A stretch of DNA of 64,000 nt, taken from positions 310,001 to 374,000 of the forward strand of contig JAWUZG010000365.1 of assembly GCA_036785705.1 (NCBI GenBank). The letters run 5' to 3'. A model generated the notes under the pieces. That model searched no databases and was not told the DNA's origin. It was given only the letters and a program-made list of their open reading frames with translations. A program made the translations under genes and the position numbers. Positions within the stretch are counted from its first letter, which is position 1; each line of letters begins with the position of its first letter. This DNA is from Acanthornis magna (taxonomy: Eukaryota; Chordata; Aves; Passeriformes; Acanthizidae). This document shows, in pieces, positions 1-13,000 of the stretch.

Positions 1-3000
1 TAGTGGGTCAGTGTGGGGAAAGTTAAAGAGACTCCAGGGACTGCTCTGCCTGAAATCTTCTAAAGATCCCAAGCTATAGAACAAGCTTCAACTTGGAGGA
101 AGTTTGGATTTGCCTTTAAGTTTTGCAACACAAGCTTTTCTTTAATTTTTTATACTACTTTGTTGTACAAAGCACATGAGATAAAGCAAGATGCTTGCAG
201 CTGAGTATGATTAGCATATATTTATGCTGCTAATTGAACATTATGCAAATTGTATTCTCTCCTGGTTAGCTCACTGAGCCCTGGATATGGGGTTTCTCTC
301 AGCAGAGTGTGAGTCCTTCTTCTGTAATTGTTTCATACTTGCAGAAATTAAAATTGCTCTGTCTTGTCACACTTTTTACCATGTTTCTTTTAATATTGTA
401 ATTATATGGAAGTTTCTAAATGAGAAACACAACCCAACTGGCAATTATTTGAAAAAAAAATTTTGTGAAAGGTTCAGATTTATTGCCTCCCCGCAAAGGC
501 TCAGGGACTTTGATTTTTGGGCCAGTCAGACTTGCAAGAATTTTTTTTGTTTACAATGAGCTGAAGATGGTGGGGGGGCTTATTTTGATCTTTTATGTGT
601 GTAAATCAAGAAAACTTTGAAGTTTGTGTGGGGTTAAAACCAGTGCGACTCTGATGAGATTCAGACTGCTGTTGTTTCTGTAAGAGATGTGTGGGGAGCT
701 TATGCTTGTGCTGCTGGACCTGTGACCTGAGCAGCCGTGGCTGGAGCCAGAGCCACCTCCTGCAGATCCCTGCACCTCCCTTGCTGCCAAAATGCCTTTT
801 CCTCTTCAGCATGTGATTATGTGCACTAGTGCAGTGTCTTGCTATGAATTACTGGGGCCATGAAAGCTCCCATTACAGCCCTTCTCACAACTCAACCAGC
901 ACAATGGACAAAATCACAGATTTCCCTGATGGATTGCACAGCTCTGCACTCACACAAAGTCTGCGGATCTAAGGGATGGCAGTGCTTTGCAGGGGTAAAA
1001 AAACCACTTTTCAGTTGTTAGCACAAAACAAAATAACAATTCCTTATATTTAATAGAAAAAAGCCTGGGAGAAAATGGCCCCATGCTGAGCCCAGCTGTG
1101 ATTTTGGTGGTGGGGGAGTGCAGGAGGGCAGGCACTGTTTTTCTGCCAAGACCTTGACTGTGGGAGTTGCTCCATCTTCCCAGCTTTTGTTGGTCAGAAA
1201 TGAAGACCAGCAGGGGATTGTGTGAAGCCTACAGGGCCATGCTGTGGGGGCTTTCTCAGCTAGAGATGTTTTTGTTGGGAGTGGTTTTACTTCAGTTAAT
1301 GTATTTGAGCAGACTTGTTAGTGCTGTTTCGTCACCAGGTGGCACCCAGACATAGTCTGTACACGGTTTTCTTGGTTGGGAGAGCTGGTTTTTTATGCTT
1401 CAGTGACAGTGTGGCCATAGTGGTTCACTTTGTGTGATCAGCTTCTGGAGGGAGGACCCACAACCATGAGGAATGCTGGCATGTGGCCTTTGGTTTTGAG
1501 TAACATCCTCATGGTCAAATGCAGCCATAATAAACAATCCAGTGTGAGTGTCTTCACCCATGGCAGGGGTTCTGATGTGTAACTGTAAACACTGGGAACA
1601 TCCCTGCTCTCAGGAGGAATTTAGGAGATGTACCTCCGCTGCTGCCATTGCTTTTAAGGTACTGTAGGTTTGCCTTGTTGTAGCATCTTCCTTTTTCAAC
1701 CAGATTCAATTGGATCGGGCCAGTTTCCTTGACTTGAATGTATTATTCCTATGCTTTCTATATTAATGAAATTAATTGAATGTAGTGTCAACAGTGGCAT
1801 TTTTGTCTCTGTGTGTGAGGCAAACAGCTGTGAAGTCGGTCAGACTTCGCATGTCCTGTGAGCAAGTGTGACATAACTGGGAGGCAACAGTTGTGGACAG
1901 AGTCCACTGTTTAGTGAAGCACTCTAGAACCCTGAGAGATGAAAGGCAGTGCATAAATGTGAAATATTATAATTAGTGAGCAGGATCATTGCCAAAAACC
2001 TCTTATTGTTCTCATTTGCAGGAATGTGTGCTGCTCTCTTAATTTAAAAAGTAATTCAGATAGCTTAAGAAGGTTTATTGGCTCAGTGAGGGAGAACCTT
2101 AGCTAAGAGGGATGTTAGAAGCACCTTTTTTCATTCTTATTAAAAAAGCTCAAATATGGGGGAAAAATTGTCTTGTAACGGCCAGGTGGCCTTACAAGGT
2201 TTTTTCCTATGTTTACTGAGTCCACTTTGCTAAATCCACCTTTGTGGTGTGGTGTGCTCTCATGCAAAGATCCCCCAACAAAGTTGAAATGCTCAAATAT
2301 TTTTAAGATCATTGTTTTTATGAGACATTTATGGTTTTATGTTTTCAAAGCTAGGGTCTGTGCAGCTAGCTGACAACATAAAATGGAAGTAGTTCAACCC
2401 TTGCAGGGAAGCAGGAGTGAGCTGTGTATGCTAAAGTTAACCCAAAGTATGAAAATGTCATGAGATGTGCATAAGAAATGTAGACTGAAATAACTTCCCC
2501 CAAATCTTGGGTTAATTTAGTTTTTAGTTGGGGCTTATTTTGTAATTTTGTAGTGGTTTTTGATCTGTTAATGCTGATGAACTCTTTGACGTTTCTGACT
2601 TTTACTTTGTTTTACTTTCTAGAAGTTAAGATGTTAGAAAAAAATGCATGTCTTTGGGACAAAGACAAAATCAAGAGCCTAATATCATTGTAGGAGTATT
2701 TCTAACGTCCCTATTTTTGTATATCACCATCTGCAATGTGTGTTTGGCTTGAAAACCTGACTCAAGGACACTGTCTGCTCCTGGCCTCTCCTCTTTGTCC
2801 AGAAAGAAAGGCGACAAAGCAGATATCTTACCAATCCTTATTCAGAGGCTGCACTTCTTGGGCTTTAAAGGAAGGTGAGGTAGGTGTCCCTCTTGTCCTA
2901 CCATTCCAGCACCATAGTTCATCCGAGGAGGAGCAGTTTGCTAAATTTTTGGTAGCTTCAGCTTATATAATTACCTGTAGCCAAATTCTGGTCATAATTA

Positions 3001-4025
3001 ATGTACTATAGAGATATTTGGCCATAGACCTGGGAAGGATAATAAGGCTGTAGAGGCAGCACTTTTACAGGTTGCATTATTTTTCTATCTTTAGTACTAA
3101 ATGGGCAAGGTAAAATGTGTTGAATTCTCCTTGCATGTAAACAGCTAAGTCTAATTTCCAGGTTCTAGCTTCTCTTTTGTAGAGGTTAGACCAAAACAGG
3201 AAGCAGGAGGGAAAAAAAGAGAATAAAATGGCATGCATCTTTCTTTCAATGTTTTCTAAACTATACCAAGGTCAGCAGGCCAGAACAGTTGGTATTACTG
3301 TACCTTTCCTGGCATTATTAAATGTTTTGCATCCTGTTCATATACCATCTGTTTAGTTGTTCAGTGATATAATGACCAAAATGAAAAGCAAAGACATTTG
3401 CACTGGCATTGTATAAAATAGACTGCTGAAAATTCAGAGCAGTTCCTTGCCTACTTTGAGTAAGATCCCTTGTTTATTCTGGTAAATGACTCACTTGGGC
3501 AGTTACTGCCAGCATTTTGGAAGATTGCATGCCCAGCATTTTTACATGCTGAATGTTCAGCATGTATATACAGCATGTTATATAGTTGAAACTGGCACAC
3601 ACAAGGACCAGATTTTCAAAGGTCCTTGGATTTCACACAGGTTTTGTACTAAGGCTGCATTCCCAAAAAGCTGAATATCAACAAGAACTCATATTTTGAA
3701 AAGCCTGACAGCTTAGAAAGAATTGTTTTGTTGCCTAAAATAAAATGAAGCAAGAGTTTGCTTCCTGGCAGTGTCTGCAGAGGATGGGAAAATTCTGGCC
3801 AGGGAGAGTAGTAACAGATAACTGTTGCTCTTGGTTGCTCCTTTGAAGTGTGAGCACTCTGAGAAAGCCTAACTCTTTTCAGGAGCGACGTCCTCCCAAA
3901 GTGAGCTCTTACACCTAGACTGGAGGAAATCTGGCATATATGGAAAAAAGAAGGCAAACCCCACACTTTTAAGGCTGTGGAAAATAATACGTATTCTTTG
4001 TATTGTTTAACCAAATACAGAGATT
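1..4025. other. Gene-free unique sequence
   Basis: I see no coding exon here. The open frames are short, overlap on both strands and lack recognisable protein features. The stretch is AT-rich and mostly unique. It holds a homeodomain/POU-like motif cluster around 205-255 and a perfect palindrome at 3544-3565. The longest open frame (minus strand, 3649-4203, 184 codons) runs antisense through a CR1 fragment and matches no family I know, so I treat it as chance. Confidence 0.6.
3544..3565. repeat. Perfect 10-bp palindrome, 2-nt spacer
   Basis: The arm acatgctgaa (3544-3553) is followed by tg and then its exact reverse complement ttcagcatgt (3556-3565). A further partial copy, cagcatgt, follows at 3571-3578, and cagcat also occurs just upstream. 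It may be chance, a dyad binding site or a small hairpin. The sequence gives no way to choose. Confidence 0.85.
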
Positions 4026-4088
4026 GTTGTCCAGAGAGCTGGTGGATGCCTTGGACATGTTCAAGGTCAGGTTGGGCGAGGCTCACCC
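4026..4088 (+). mobile_element. CR1 LINE fragment (near the 3' end)
   Basis: The stretch 'gtccagagagctggtggatgcc' followed by 'tgttcaaggtcaggttggg' matches the part of avian CR1 just upstream of its 3' end, where the usual text is a 'gtggatgcc...gttcaaggccaggttggatgg' block. Both ends are lost: the downstream 'caacctggtctag' and the terminal octamers are absent. It lies 240 bp upstream of a larger CR1 piece on the same strand. The two could be parts of separate insertions, because the larger piece carries its own copy of this segment at about 4830-4900. Confidence 0.6.
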
Positions 4089-4324
4089 CAAATGTTGTGG
4101 GTGTGGAATGGCAGCACCTTTTCATTCCATATGATCTTCGGGTGTGTTCCCCTGTACACTGATTGTATAAGGACAAGCCGGGGTAGAACGCTCTGAACAA
4201 CACAACTCTTAATCAGCTATCAGTTCTCACTTTTCCCACACACAAATTGTTTGATGGGCCTTTACACTGAGAAATTTCCACAAAAGGGAAGGCAATAGAG
4301 CCTTTATTTCAGACTCAAGTTCTG

Positions 4325-5000
4325 CAGTACCTCATGTGAACAGGCTGAGAGCAGCCCTGGGGAGAAGGACTTGGGGGTGCTGGTGGATGTGAGGCTGGAC
4401 ATGAGCCAGCCAAGAAAATCAAAAATACCCTGAGCTGCATCAAAGAGAGAGTGGCCAGTGGGGTGAGGGAGGGGATTCTGCCCCTCTCCTTTGGTGAGAC
4501 CCCAGCTGGGGTGCTGCATCCAGCTCTGGGGTTCTGAGCACAGCAAGGACTTGGACCTGTTGGAGTGAGTCCAAAGAGCACTACAGAGATGATCAGAGGG
4601 ATGGAGCACTTCTGTGAAGAAAGACAAAGAGAATTGGGATTGTTCAGCCTGGGGAAGAGGTGGCCTTGGGGAGATCTTGTTGCAGCCTTCCAAGACCTAA
4701 AGGGAGCCTAAGAAATACAAAGAAGGGCTTTTTCCAAGGGGAAATGTCTTTAAACTGAAAGAGAGTAGATTTTGATTAGATATGAGGAAGAAATTCTCTA
4801 CTGGGAGGATGGTGAGGCACTGGAACAGTTTTCCCAGAAAAGGTGTGTATGTCCCATCCCTGAAAGTGTAAAAGCCCAGGTTAAGTGAGGGTTTGAACAA
4901 CCTGGTCTAGTGGAAAGTGTCCCTGCTCATGTCAAGGTGGTTGGAATTAAATGATCTTTAAGGTCTCTTCCAACCAAGCCATTCTATGATTCTGTGATTT
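4325..5000 (+). mobile_element. 5'-truncated CR1 non-LTR retrotransposon
   Basis: This is the best-preserved mobile element in the window. It covers the C-terminal end of CR1 ORF2 and the 3' UTR. It begins near 'gagcagccctggggagaagg' and ends with the CR1 hallmark: a 'gatctttaaggt' block, 'cttccaacc', then 'attctatgattctgtgatt' at about 4981-4999. Translated remnants include DLGVLVDVRLDMSQ from 4368 and, in another frame from 4427, TLSCIKERVASGVREGILPL. The frame change between them, with missing sequence in between, shows an internal deletion. No reverse-transcriptase catalytic core is present, so the copy is dead. 5' truncation is normal for CR1 because reverse transcription starts at the 3' end. 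Antisense open frames across it (4304-4693 and 4315-4581) are shadows. Confidence 0.96.
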
Positions 5001-6992
5001 AAGATAATAAATGGTAAAATTTCTGTAATTTAAAAAAATAAGGTTTCCTTTCTGATAATGACAATTACATGAAATCTATAAACAAAAATTACAATGTATT
5101 TAAAGTGGTTTTGTGTTTGTGTGGACGAGTCAAGGGTAACATCTGAACGAGTTTTAATAAAGGTAAGTGCATGCTGGAGGTACTATAAAAATCCCAATTT
5201 GCTGATGAAACTGCTAAACTATGATAATTGATGCCAATAATTTATTTTTCTGTTGATACTGAGATTAGCACTTGCAGACAGAGAGTTAAAGTTCATCATT
5301 TAAGAGTGCCAGAGGCACTGCTGGGCTATGTTTACAAGCCTTTTAATGACTCTGGTAGGTGATGCCACATGAATATTCGTTTTAATGGCATATATTGGTA
5401 GGCGAAAAATTGCGACTTGCACTATATAGCCGTCTCTTAAAAATTAAATGAACATATGGTAAATGATAGGCATTTTAAAGAAGCTCCAAATAGTTTCATT
5501 ACAGTTAGCTGGCAGTGATGGAATTGAAGAGTAATAAGGAGGGAAAGAAAAGCTTTCCTTCTGTGTGCAGACTGAAACTGTGATTACACTGGTATCTCAT
5601 GTACAGGATAAGTGGGAAGGGAGGGCTCATACCATGTGAAATTGCTGACAAATGTTAAAATCAGTCCTGTATCATGTGCAGAGGCTTTAATCATGTTGCT
5701 GACTGCATCTCTTTTTGTGAAAGGGGACACGTCTTGCCTTTGAGGACATTTACCTGGCTGGAAAAGCCTTGTTTCCAATTGTTATGCAGAGCCGCGTGTC
5801 ATCCCATTGCCGCAGACTGTGAGCTCGTGATAAGAGCTAATTGACTCGCAATTCCTTATTTACATCGCATTTTTGATTCCTGGAAATCAATGAGCAACCT
5901 GAAAGTCATGACATTGTAGAGGTCAGTGTGTGCACACACACGCCAGCAACCACAGAATTTGATTAGCTGAAATGGTGACAGGGTTTTTGAACTTTTTTTT
6001 AGCTTTGATATGAAAAAGAGTTGGACAAGGTAGGTCTGGCTGAGAAGTGTTTGCTTATCATCTTTTTTTCTCTCTCATAAAACTGCCGGCAGTCTACTCA
6101 GGTGCCTTTAAAGCTTGTACTGCTGACAGCAGTTGGAGTTTCTGGGGAAGTGCTATGATGCTGAGGAAGCAAGTTTAATAATTTCTGACGTTGATCCTAT
6201 GCTGGTTAAAGAATGTAGGATTTTCAGGACAAGCCTGAGAAAAGGTAGGCCACTGAGGAAGATGCTCTACTACTAAAAACATGTGCTGAAAGCCTGAGGA
6301 GTAACTTTTTGTTCCTCCGGAACAGCAACTGTTGTTTCATGCTAAGCAGGAGTTCTGATGGCAATTCATATAGATTTTCAGGTTCTGCAAAGCCATATGA
6401 GGTATTTTGCATGAGTAATGATCACTCCGAAAAAGAGCCTTTCTGCAGTAAGCTTAAAATCTAGGAGTGTGAATCAAATATAATGCACTGTACATACACC
6501 ATCATAAGTGGTCTTGATACCCCAGAAAAAGTTTCTCTACACCGATCATTTTCATTAACAAGTTGCATGTGAGAAAGGTCAGTAATCCTTGTTCACACAG
6601 TGTCTCTAAATTGTCTATTAAAGTGCCTGTTAACAGTGACATCTTTTTTGAGAGGGAAAAGCCACTTGTTTATGTCTTTTGTCACTAATATGCTGAATGA
6701 AGTATTGAACTGAATGGAATGAGGTGGTGTCAGGGGCCAATGATGAGAGAAAAAGAATTGACAAAAGAGAAGGAAATGATACAGAGAATATGGAAATAAG
6801 TAGAAAGCAGAAATCTGTGTGGAAATGGAAAAGTGATCAATATATCTACAATTAATTCAGGCTAGGTGACACTGGGAAAAGGAGGCTTCAGAAATCTGCT
6901 ACTGCGTTTTTGTTTCTGATTTCTTTAAACACGTGTAGTAGAAGAAAAATATTGCCAAATACAGGAAAGGCTGAAAAGAAAGTAAATCAAGG
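5001..6992. other. Gene-free unique sequence with CNE-like patches
   Basis: No coding signal is seen. Two short stretches keep several CpGs in otherwise AT-rich, CpG-poor DNA: 5370-5435 and 5788-5870. That pattern is common in conserved noncoding elements. No repeat family was recognised. Confidence 0.6.
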
Positions 6993-7064
6993 GGAAGGAA
7001 GGAAGGAAGGAAGGAATGGTGCGGAAGGAAGGAAGGAAGGAATGGTGCGGAAGGAAGGAAGGAA
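6993..7064 (+). repeat. Interrupted GGAA microsatellite (6-5-4 blocks)
   Basis: The array is six GGAA units (6993-7016), the spacer TGGTGC, five units (7023-7042), the same spacer, then four units (7049-7064). The identical 6-nt spacers show that the second interruption was copied with its flanks, so the array grew by duplicating a composite unit as well as by slippage. GGAA is the core of ETS-family binding sites. Open frames here translate to low-complexity GRKE or LPSF repeats and are not genes. Confidence 0.98.
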
Positions 7065-10000
7065 TTATTCTCTGGAAGTGGGTACATCTGTGTCTTGAAC
7101 AACAAAAATCATGCTCTTTCTGACTCCACTTCCTTGACACCTGCAAGCAAATGAAATATGTGCTAAAATGTCCAGTTATATGAAAATTGGTTTGGAAAGG
7201 GCAGCTAGAGTAAAATCTAAAATGAAGGCAGGAAAATAACAGAAATCATAAATAACAGGAAGTCATGACAGGGGCATAATCTTTTCCAGCCTTAATGATT
7301 TTATTATTTTATGAGATGTGGTAATATTATGTAAAAATAAGGCTCTCTGTAGAGTTGCCCAAAATAATATCTAGTAATCATTTGAGACATCCTATGTGGA
7401 ATGGGTTGGTAAGTTGCAGACCTTACAGTGGTGCTGTAGCCTCGGGAGTGCTGGATTTCAGGGCGAATAAGCACAGGCAAAGCACATTGCATGCCTGTGG
7501 GCAGTAGAAACAAATGCTTCTTAGAGGTCACAAAGCCTCACAAAGAATCAATCTGTAGATACACATGTGCATGTGCCATGCATGTGCCAAGATACACTTT
7601 GTGATAGAACACTGATAGTGCAGGGCAGTAATGAGGGGCAGCACTGTAGGATTTAATTTGCTATTATTTTATTTTACAACCAAGTTAAATGTAGATGCAT
7701 ACTTGAATTTCTTAGGACCTGGAAGATTCTTCAGCCTGTGAAACCACATGATGAGAAGGTGTTTTCCGTGCCAGGCAGGGCAGGTCTGGCTTCAGACATC
7801 TCAGAAGAACATCCTGGTTTGGTCTCTTTGCTGCTTCTGTCTCCTTCTGCTCTGTCTTCTTCCACAATGCATAGTGTGTTATGCTATGTCCTGTTGAGGA
7901 GCTAAACCATGTCTATTTAACATGTGCCTGTTTGTCAAATGTTTTAATCTGTGAACCAAATACGTGGAATGTGCAGTTAGCTTGCAGGAGTAGGTAGTCA
8001 TAGGGGTTTACATGGGCTGATTGAGTGGGGTTTTCGCCTTAGTTTTGCGGATGCTGTTGTATCATACCATGCTGCTTGTTTTCCAAAATTAAGCAGTATT
8101 TTAAGAAAAGAAAGGAAAGAAGCTTCCAGAAGAGTTTGATTTAAAATTACTTCAAGAATCCTGAACTATTAGCCATTTCATATGGAGCAATGCTAATGTT
8201 GTGCAATATGCATTAAAAGGGGAGGGGAAGAATGAAATGCTTTCAAACAAATGACTAATGGGCACATTAGGACAAGTCTTCTTGCATCTTAGGCATTTTC
8301 ACTTCTTACATTGTTATGACTACAAGTTCTACATTTATTTACCACATAAAACTTTCATCTTTAGGGAATGAAAGATTTCCATATTAGCGCAGCAGAAATT
8401 TCCTCAAAACTGTTATGATTTTACTTACTAATTAGGAAAATATTTTTGATCCTATGGATTGAAGAGAGACCAGGAGGTTTTCCATCTAACTAACTAGCTG
8501 TTATGCAACATGTGTGTTAAAATATAAATAGTCTTTATATCTCTCTAGTAATTTATTTGATACACAAGTATGAGTGTTATTACCTCATGTGCATGTAACG
8601 AAGAGTGTCTCATGTTTTCTTGAATTCTACATGTCCATGAAGTAGAGACACCTTTTTAGTAGAGCTACTGATTTTCATCAGCTATTCATAACAAAAATAC
8701 AAACTGATTTTGTTTTTAATATGGAATAGTGATATTTCAGTTTATTTTTAAAATTTTTTAAAAATTAATTTTGAACAAACAAGATTTTCCCTGTTCTGAA
8801 CAGTAAAAACCAAAATCTGAAAGTCATTCAATAGAAGGCATTCTCACACTGGTAGGAATGCATGATAAAATGATGTTACAGAAGAGTTTGTAAGAAGATG
8901 TAAAATTATATGGATAAATAGAATATCATGGCAGCTAAGAGTACCAATTTATATTATAGATTCTCCTGTGTTGAAACAGTAGCACAAGTTATTTTCATTC
9001 ATTGCAAAATGAAAAGCCCACTCCCTAAGACAGAAATTCTTTTAAAGTTGCTCTGTGTGTTAAAGAGAATGTTGCAGTAGTGACCCCCTGAGTGCCACAT
9101 GGGTCATCCTGAGCTCTCCCAGGGGATGCCCAACTCCAGCATGAAAACAGAGTCCCTGCCTTTGCATGTGTTTAGCTGAAGAGCTTCACCACAAAGGCAA
9201 AGCTCTTCAGGTCAGTTCTGGTTGTTTTCAAGGCACTTGGAGAATCCTTCAGTCCCTGTTCTTACCTAGTGGCGCTGGGGAGAAAGAGAGGGAAGACACT
9301 GTCTTGGTGCTGCTCCCTTGCTCTTCACTTCTTCCAAGGCACTGCTGCTCAGCACTTTGCCCTGGTACCTCCAGAGGTCCTACTTACTGGTGAAGAGGGT
9401 CAGCAGTGCTATTTGCTGTAAGCTTCGCAGTATTTTTTTCTTTTTTTAAAATGAGTAAATGATGTATAGCATCACCACCAGTGTTGTTCTAGCTTTTGTT
9501 GATCTCTGTATCTGATCTTCACCAGGCTGGGACATTTTGTGGGGAGGCAGAGAATGACACAAAAATGTTCTAGCAGTAGATGGTGAGCAAAGTCTGTAGC
9601 ATGAAGCCATCTGTGGCTTCTCTCTTGTGGTGGCACGATAGATCTGTTAAGGAGACTTTTGGAGGACTAGGAAGCTAGAATGGATTTTAATGATTTATTT
9701 TCTTTGAAGTGAGGTACTTGGCATTTGATGGTTTATGCAATAATGAACAAAATTTTAATATGTTGCAGGTTGTTTTCTGACACTTTCCCAGGATAGATTG
9801 CATGTCAGGCCTTTTATACTGTAAATATTTAGGAATAGCAGTGTTTGAAAATAGAGACTTGGCTATTCTACTAGCTTCACAGAAGTTTTCTTGCTTAAAG
9901 CAAGCATATCAAAGGATGACAATTAGTGCAACAGAAACGAGAGTAAATATTTCAGTGTTAGGTGTTTGAGTACTATTGGTTTGTGTTGGTCTTCTTTGAA

Positions 10001-13000
10001 AAAAACTTCATTTGGTGAAACTGGAGGACAAAGTGCAGTGGGCAGTGAGTTGAGTGCTTTGCAGGGTACATCACTCAGAAGGAAGAGGGCACCTGGGCTG
10101 CCTCACAAAGCTGGAGGAGACAGGTGCTGACTTGACCTTTGGTGATTCCTTCTTAGTGCTCTTGGGTTGTTTTTGGTTTTCCGGGTGTGCTGCCAGGAAG
10201 ACTCGAGAATGGACTTTGCACTGTCTCCATAAGAGAAACACTGTGCCTCTCCCACCTCTCAGTGACATTGTACTACCTCATTTTTAGTAGCTTACTAAAG
10301 CAGAGGTTTAGCCTCATCCTGGCATGCCAAAGATCCCTTCTACTCTGTGATGTCTGTAAGAGACAGAGTTGGTCAAACACTTTGTGTGACCGAAACAAAG
10401 TTCTTGTGCTGCAACAACAGAGTGAGTCAAAATCTGCGTGTGGAAACTGTAATTCTCTCCCTTCCACTGGAGAGGTCATGTGGTTTTGAAGGTGCCTGCT
10501 CAGAAACCAATGTGACAGGTCCAAACCTAGTAAACCAGTGATGGTCTTTTTCACAAGATGTTTGCAATTTGGGGTAATTTTTTGTTACATGTTTTTCTAA
10601 TCAGGCTTTACAAACAAAAGAATTTGAATTTACAAGCCTTTATTCTTTCATTCAATCCTCTTAATTTAAGTTGATTTTGACCTATTCCAACTCTATTAAT
10701 GATAAAATTGAAGAGGTGTTTTTGGCTACTGTTCATAAATATACAATGATCTACAGTGTTTTCTACTGAATAGAATTTGAATTTAAAATACCTAAAAGAT
10801 TAGTATTGGAGTCACGTAATCTTATCTCAAATATCCCTTTCTTTAGTATGGAAGCTGGTTTCAACTTTTCTAATACTTAACCCTTTTGCCTTGTAAATAA
10901 TGCATATGCACTATGTGACTATTAAGAATTTAGTCTATTGTCTCCTATTTTTCTAATTTATATGGTCTCCCTGATATGAAATGAAGAAGATTCTGGGCAT
11001 ATTCCCCCAGGACAGGAAAACTGCTAGTAGAATTCAATACTCTCTCCTACAGAAATTTGAATATATTTCGAATGCATTAAAATTGATCTTAAAAGGCAGC
11101 ATTCTTTGTGGAAAGGTATCACTGTGCATTTGCAACAAGTTAAAAAAGTATTATTTATGTTCTAGAAGTTTGCTGTTAGCTTTCAACAGTCTTAAAACTC
11201 AGAAAATTACTTTCAGGAGTCATTCTGCAGTGTATTAGGATATCAATACAGCTCAGGTTTTACTTGTTGCAAATATGATTCTTGATATCACTTTGCAAGC
11301 AAATGCACTGTGCCCAGGGCTACAGCATCCATTGAAAAATGCCTTCCTGGAGACTGCAAGGACACAGATGCAGTCTGGGCTGATTTCCAAGCTACTGTGT
11401 CTGAAAATTCACCACATCACCTCTGCCAGCTCCTCTGTTTTTTGAAGGGATGAACTGAGGGGCACTGGGCATCCCACAATTGTGTATGGTGTTCCGTAGG
11501 TAGTTTTTTCAAAAGTGTAAAATTTTTGAAGTAAGGAAATCCTCCCTTGAGTCTCAGGCTGGCATACCATTTATGTACAAGTAAATAATGTGCAGCCTTT
11601 CAAAGGCAACACAAATCGTGAGTAAAAAAATTACCTATCTGTGTGAAGATTGATAGAGTAGGCATCGAATTTTGTTCTGTAAAAATGCCAATAAAGATGG
11701 AAGGTGAGTCAAGCTGCTTTATACACCACCCCAAAAAAAAAAAAAAAAAGTTAAATAGACCTAAATGAAACCCTAAACTGCTCTAGGTGTATTAATATAA
11801 AATGGTAAAGTCATACAAATGGAGCAACATATCTGAGACAAGACTGTGTATAATAGTAGTTTCCTGAATAAAATAGCAATAATGCCAGATTCTTATAGAC
11901 CGTTATTCACAATCTAGAAGATAACTTTCTAAATATTTTTAGTTTACAGCATATAAATAAATCAAAGAGTAAAATAATTGTATGTCAGACCATATGCTAT
12001 CAAAGTATTTTACTGTGTAAGGGGCCTTAGAGATCCTGTATCACTTAATCATTTCATAAATATAGGTTTTCATTGAATATGAAATGTATACACAGTAAAG
12101 GTGAGTAATATGAATAGTACCAAAGTGACACATCCTGCAGTAGTAAATAATCCAGATAACTAAATTGATATACTCAGGGATACTTAACTGGCACATTTTG
12201 AGTTGTATTGAACAGTTACATGTATGGCAGTGTAGTATATCTCTTATTAGAGGTGGACTTTGACTCTGTTTCCACCAGTTACAATTTATTAAGTTGAAGA
12301 GTGACTACTTTTAAACTCAGCTAATTAATTATTAGCTTAATACTTGGCAGTGTTGTTACTTTGCAACAGGCTCTAAATCCAAGTTATTTATGATGGTAGT
12401 TGAGGCACTGCAAGGGATCAGTTTTCATGAGCTCTGAGTTACTGGGGTTTGTGGATCAGCACACACTCAGTCATGTACTCAGTAAGAAGAAAGGAAAGCG
12501 GAGCAGAGATGAGGAAATAATTGTGAAAGAATGTGGCTCCCACCATGGTGCAATGGCAGCAGGAATTGTATCAGGCACACAAAATTAGCATCTTCATTTT
12601 TAGAGGCAAAATCCTATTTTACAATCACGATTACTTTCAGCAGGGGCGTGAATGTGCATGAATTTATGGTTGGATCAGGAGTCCCACATGCCATGCAATC
12701 CTAGGCTCTTTAATTGGGACTTGCACAGAGAAATCGGAGCATCTGTGCTAAATTTTACTGACATTATGCTATCAGGAAACCCAGGCATCTGATTTAGTGC
12801 CATAACTTTAGGAACTGAACCCCTCCTTCCTATATATAGCCAAAAATCTGAACAGACAATCTACACATACGGTGCCACATCTTGATTCTGCCTTAATTTA
12901 ATGAAATGGTGTATTTAGAATTAAGTGATGGCAGAGTTTGGCCCATCATTTAGCCAGTGTTGTTATGAGTAATGGAAGGTGGCAATTAAAAGCCTGTCCT

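Noticed and set aside
3649..4203. Minus-strand open frame of 184 codons, the longest in the window
   Set aside because: It runs antisense through a CR1 fragment, has no domain or signal peptide, and competes with a plus-strand frame. A frame of this length is plausible by chance in 64 kb.
12018..12055. Possible minus-strand CR1 end (ggggccttagagatcctgta)
   Set aside because: The similarity is brief and lacks the CR1 terminal pattern.
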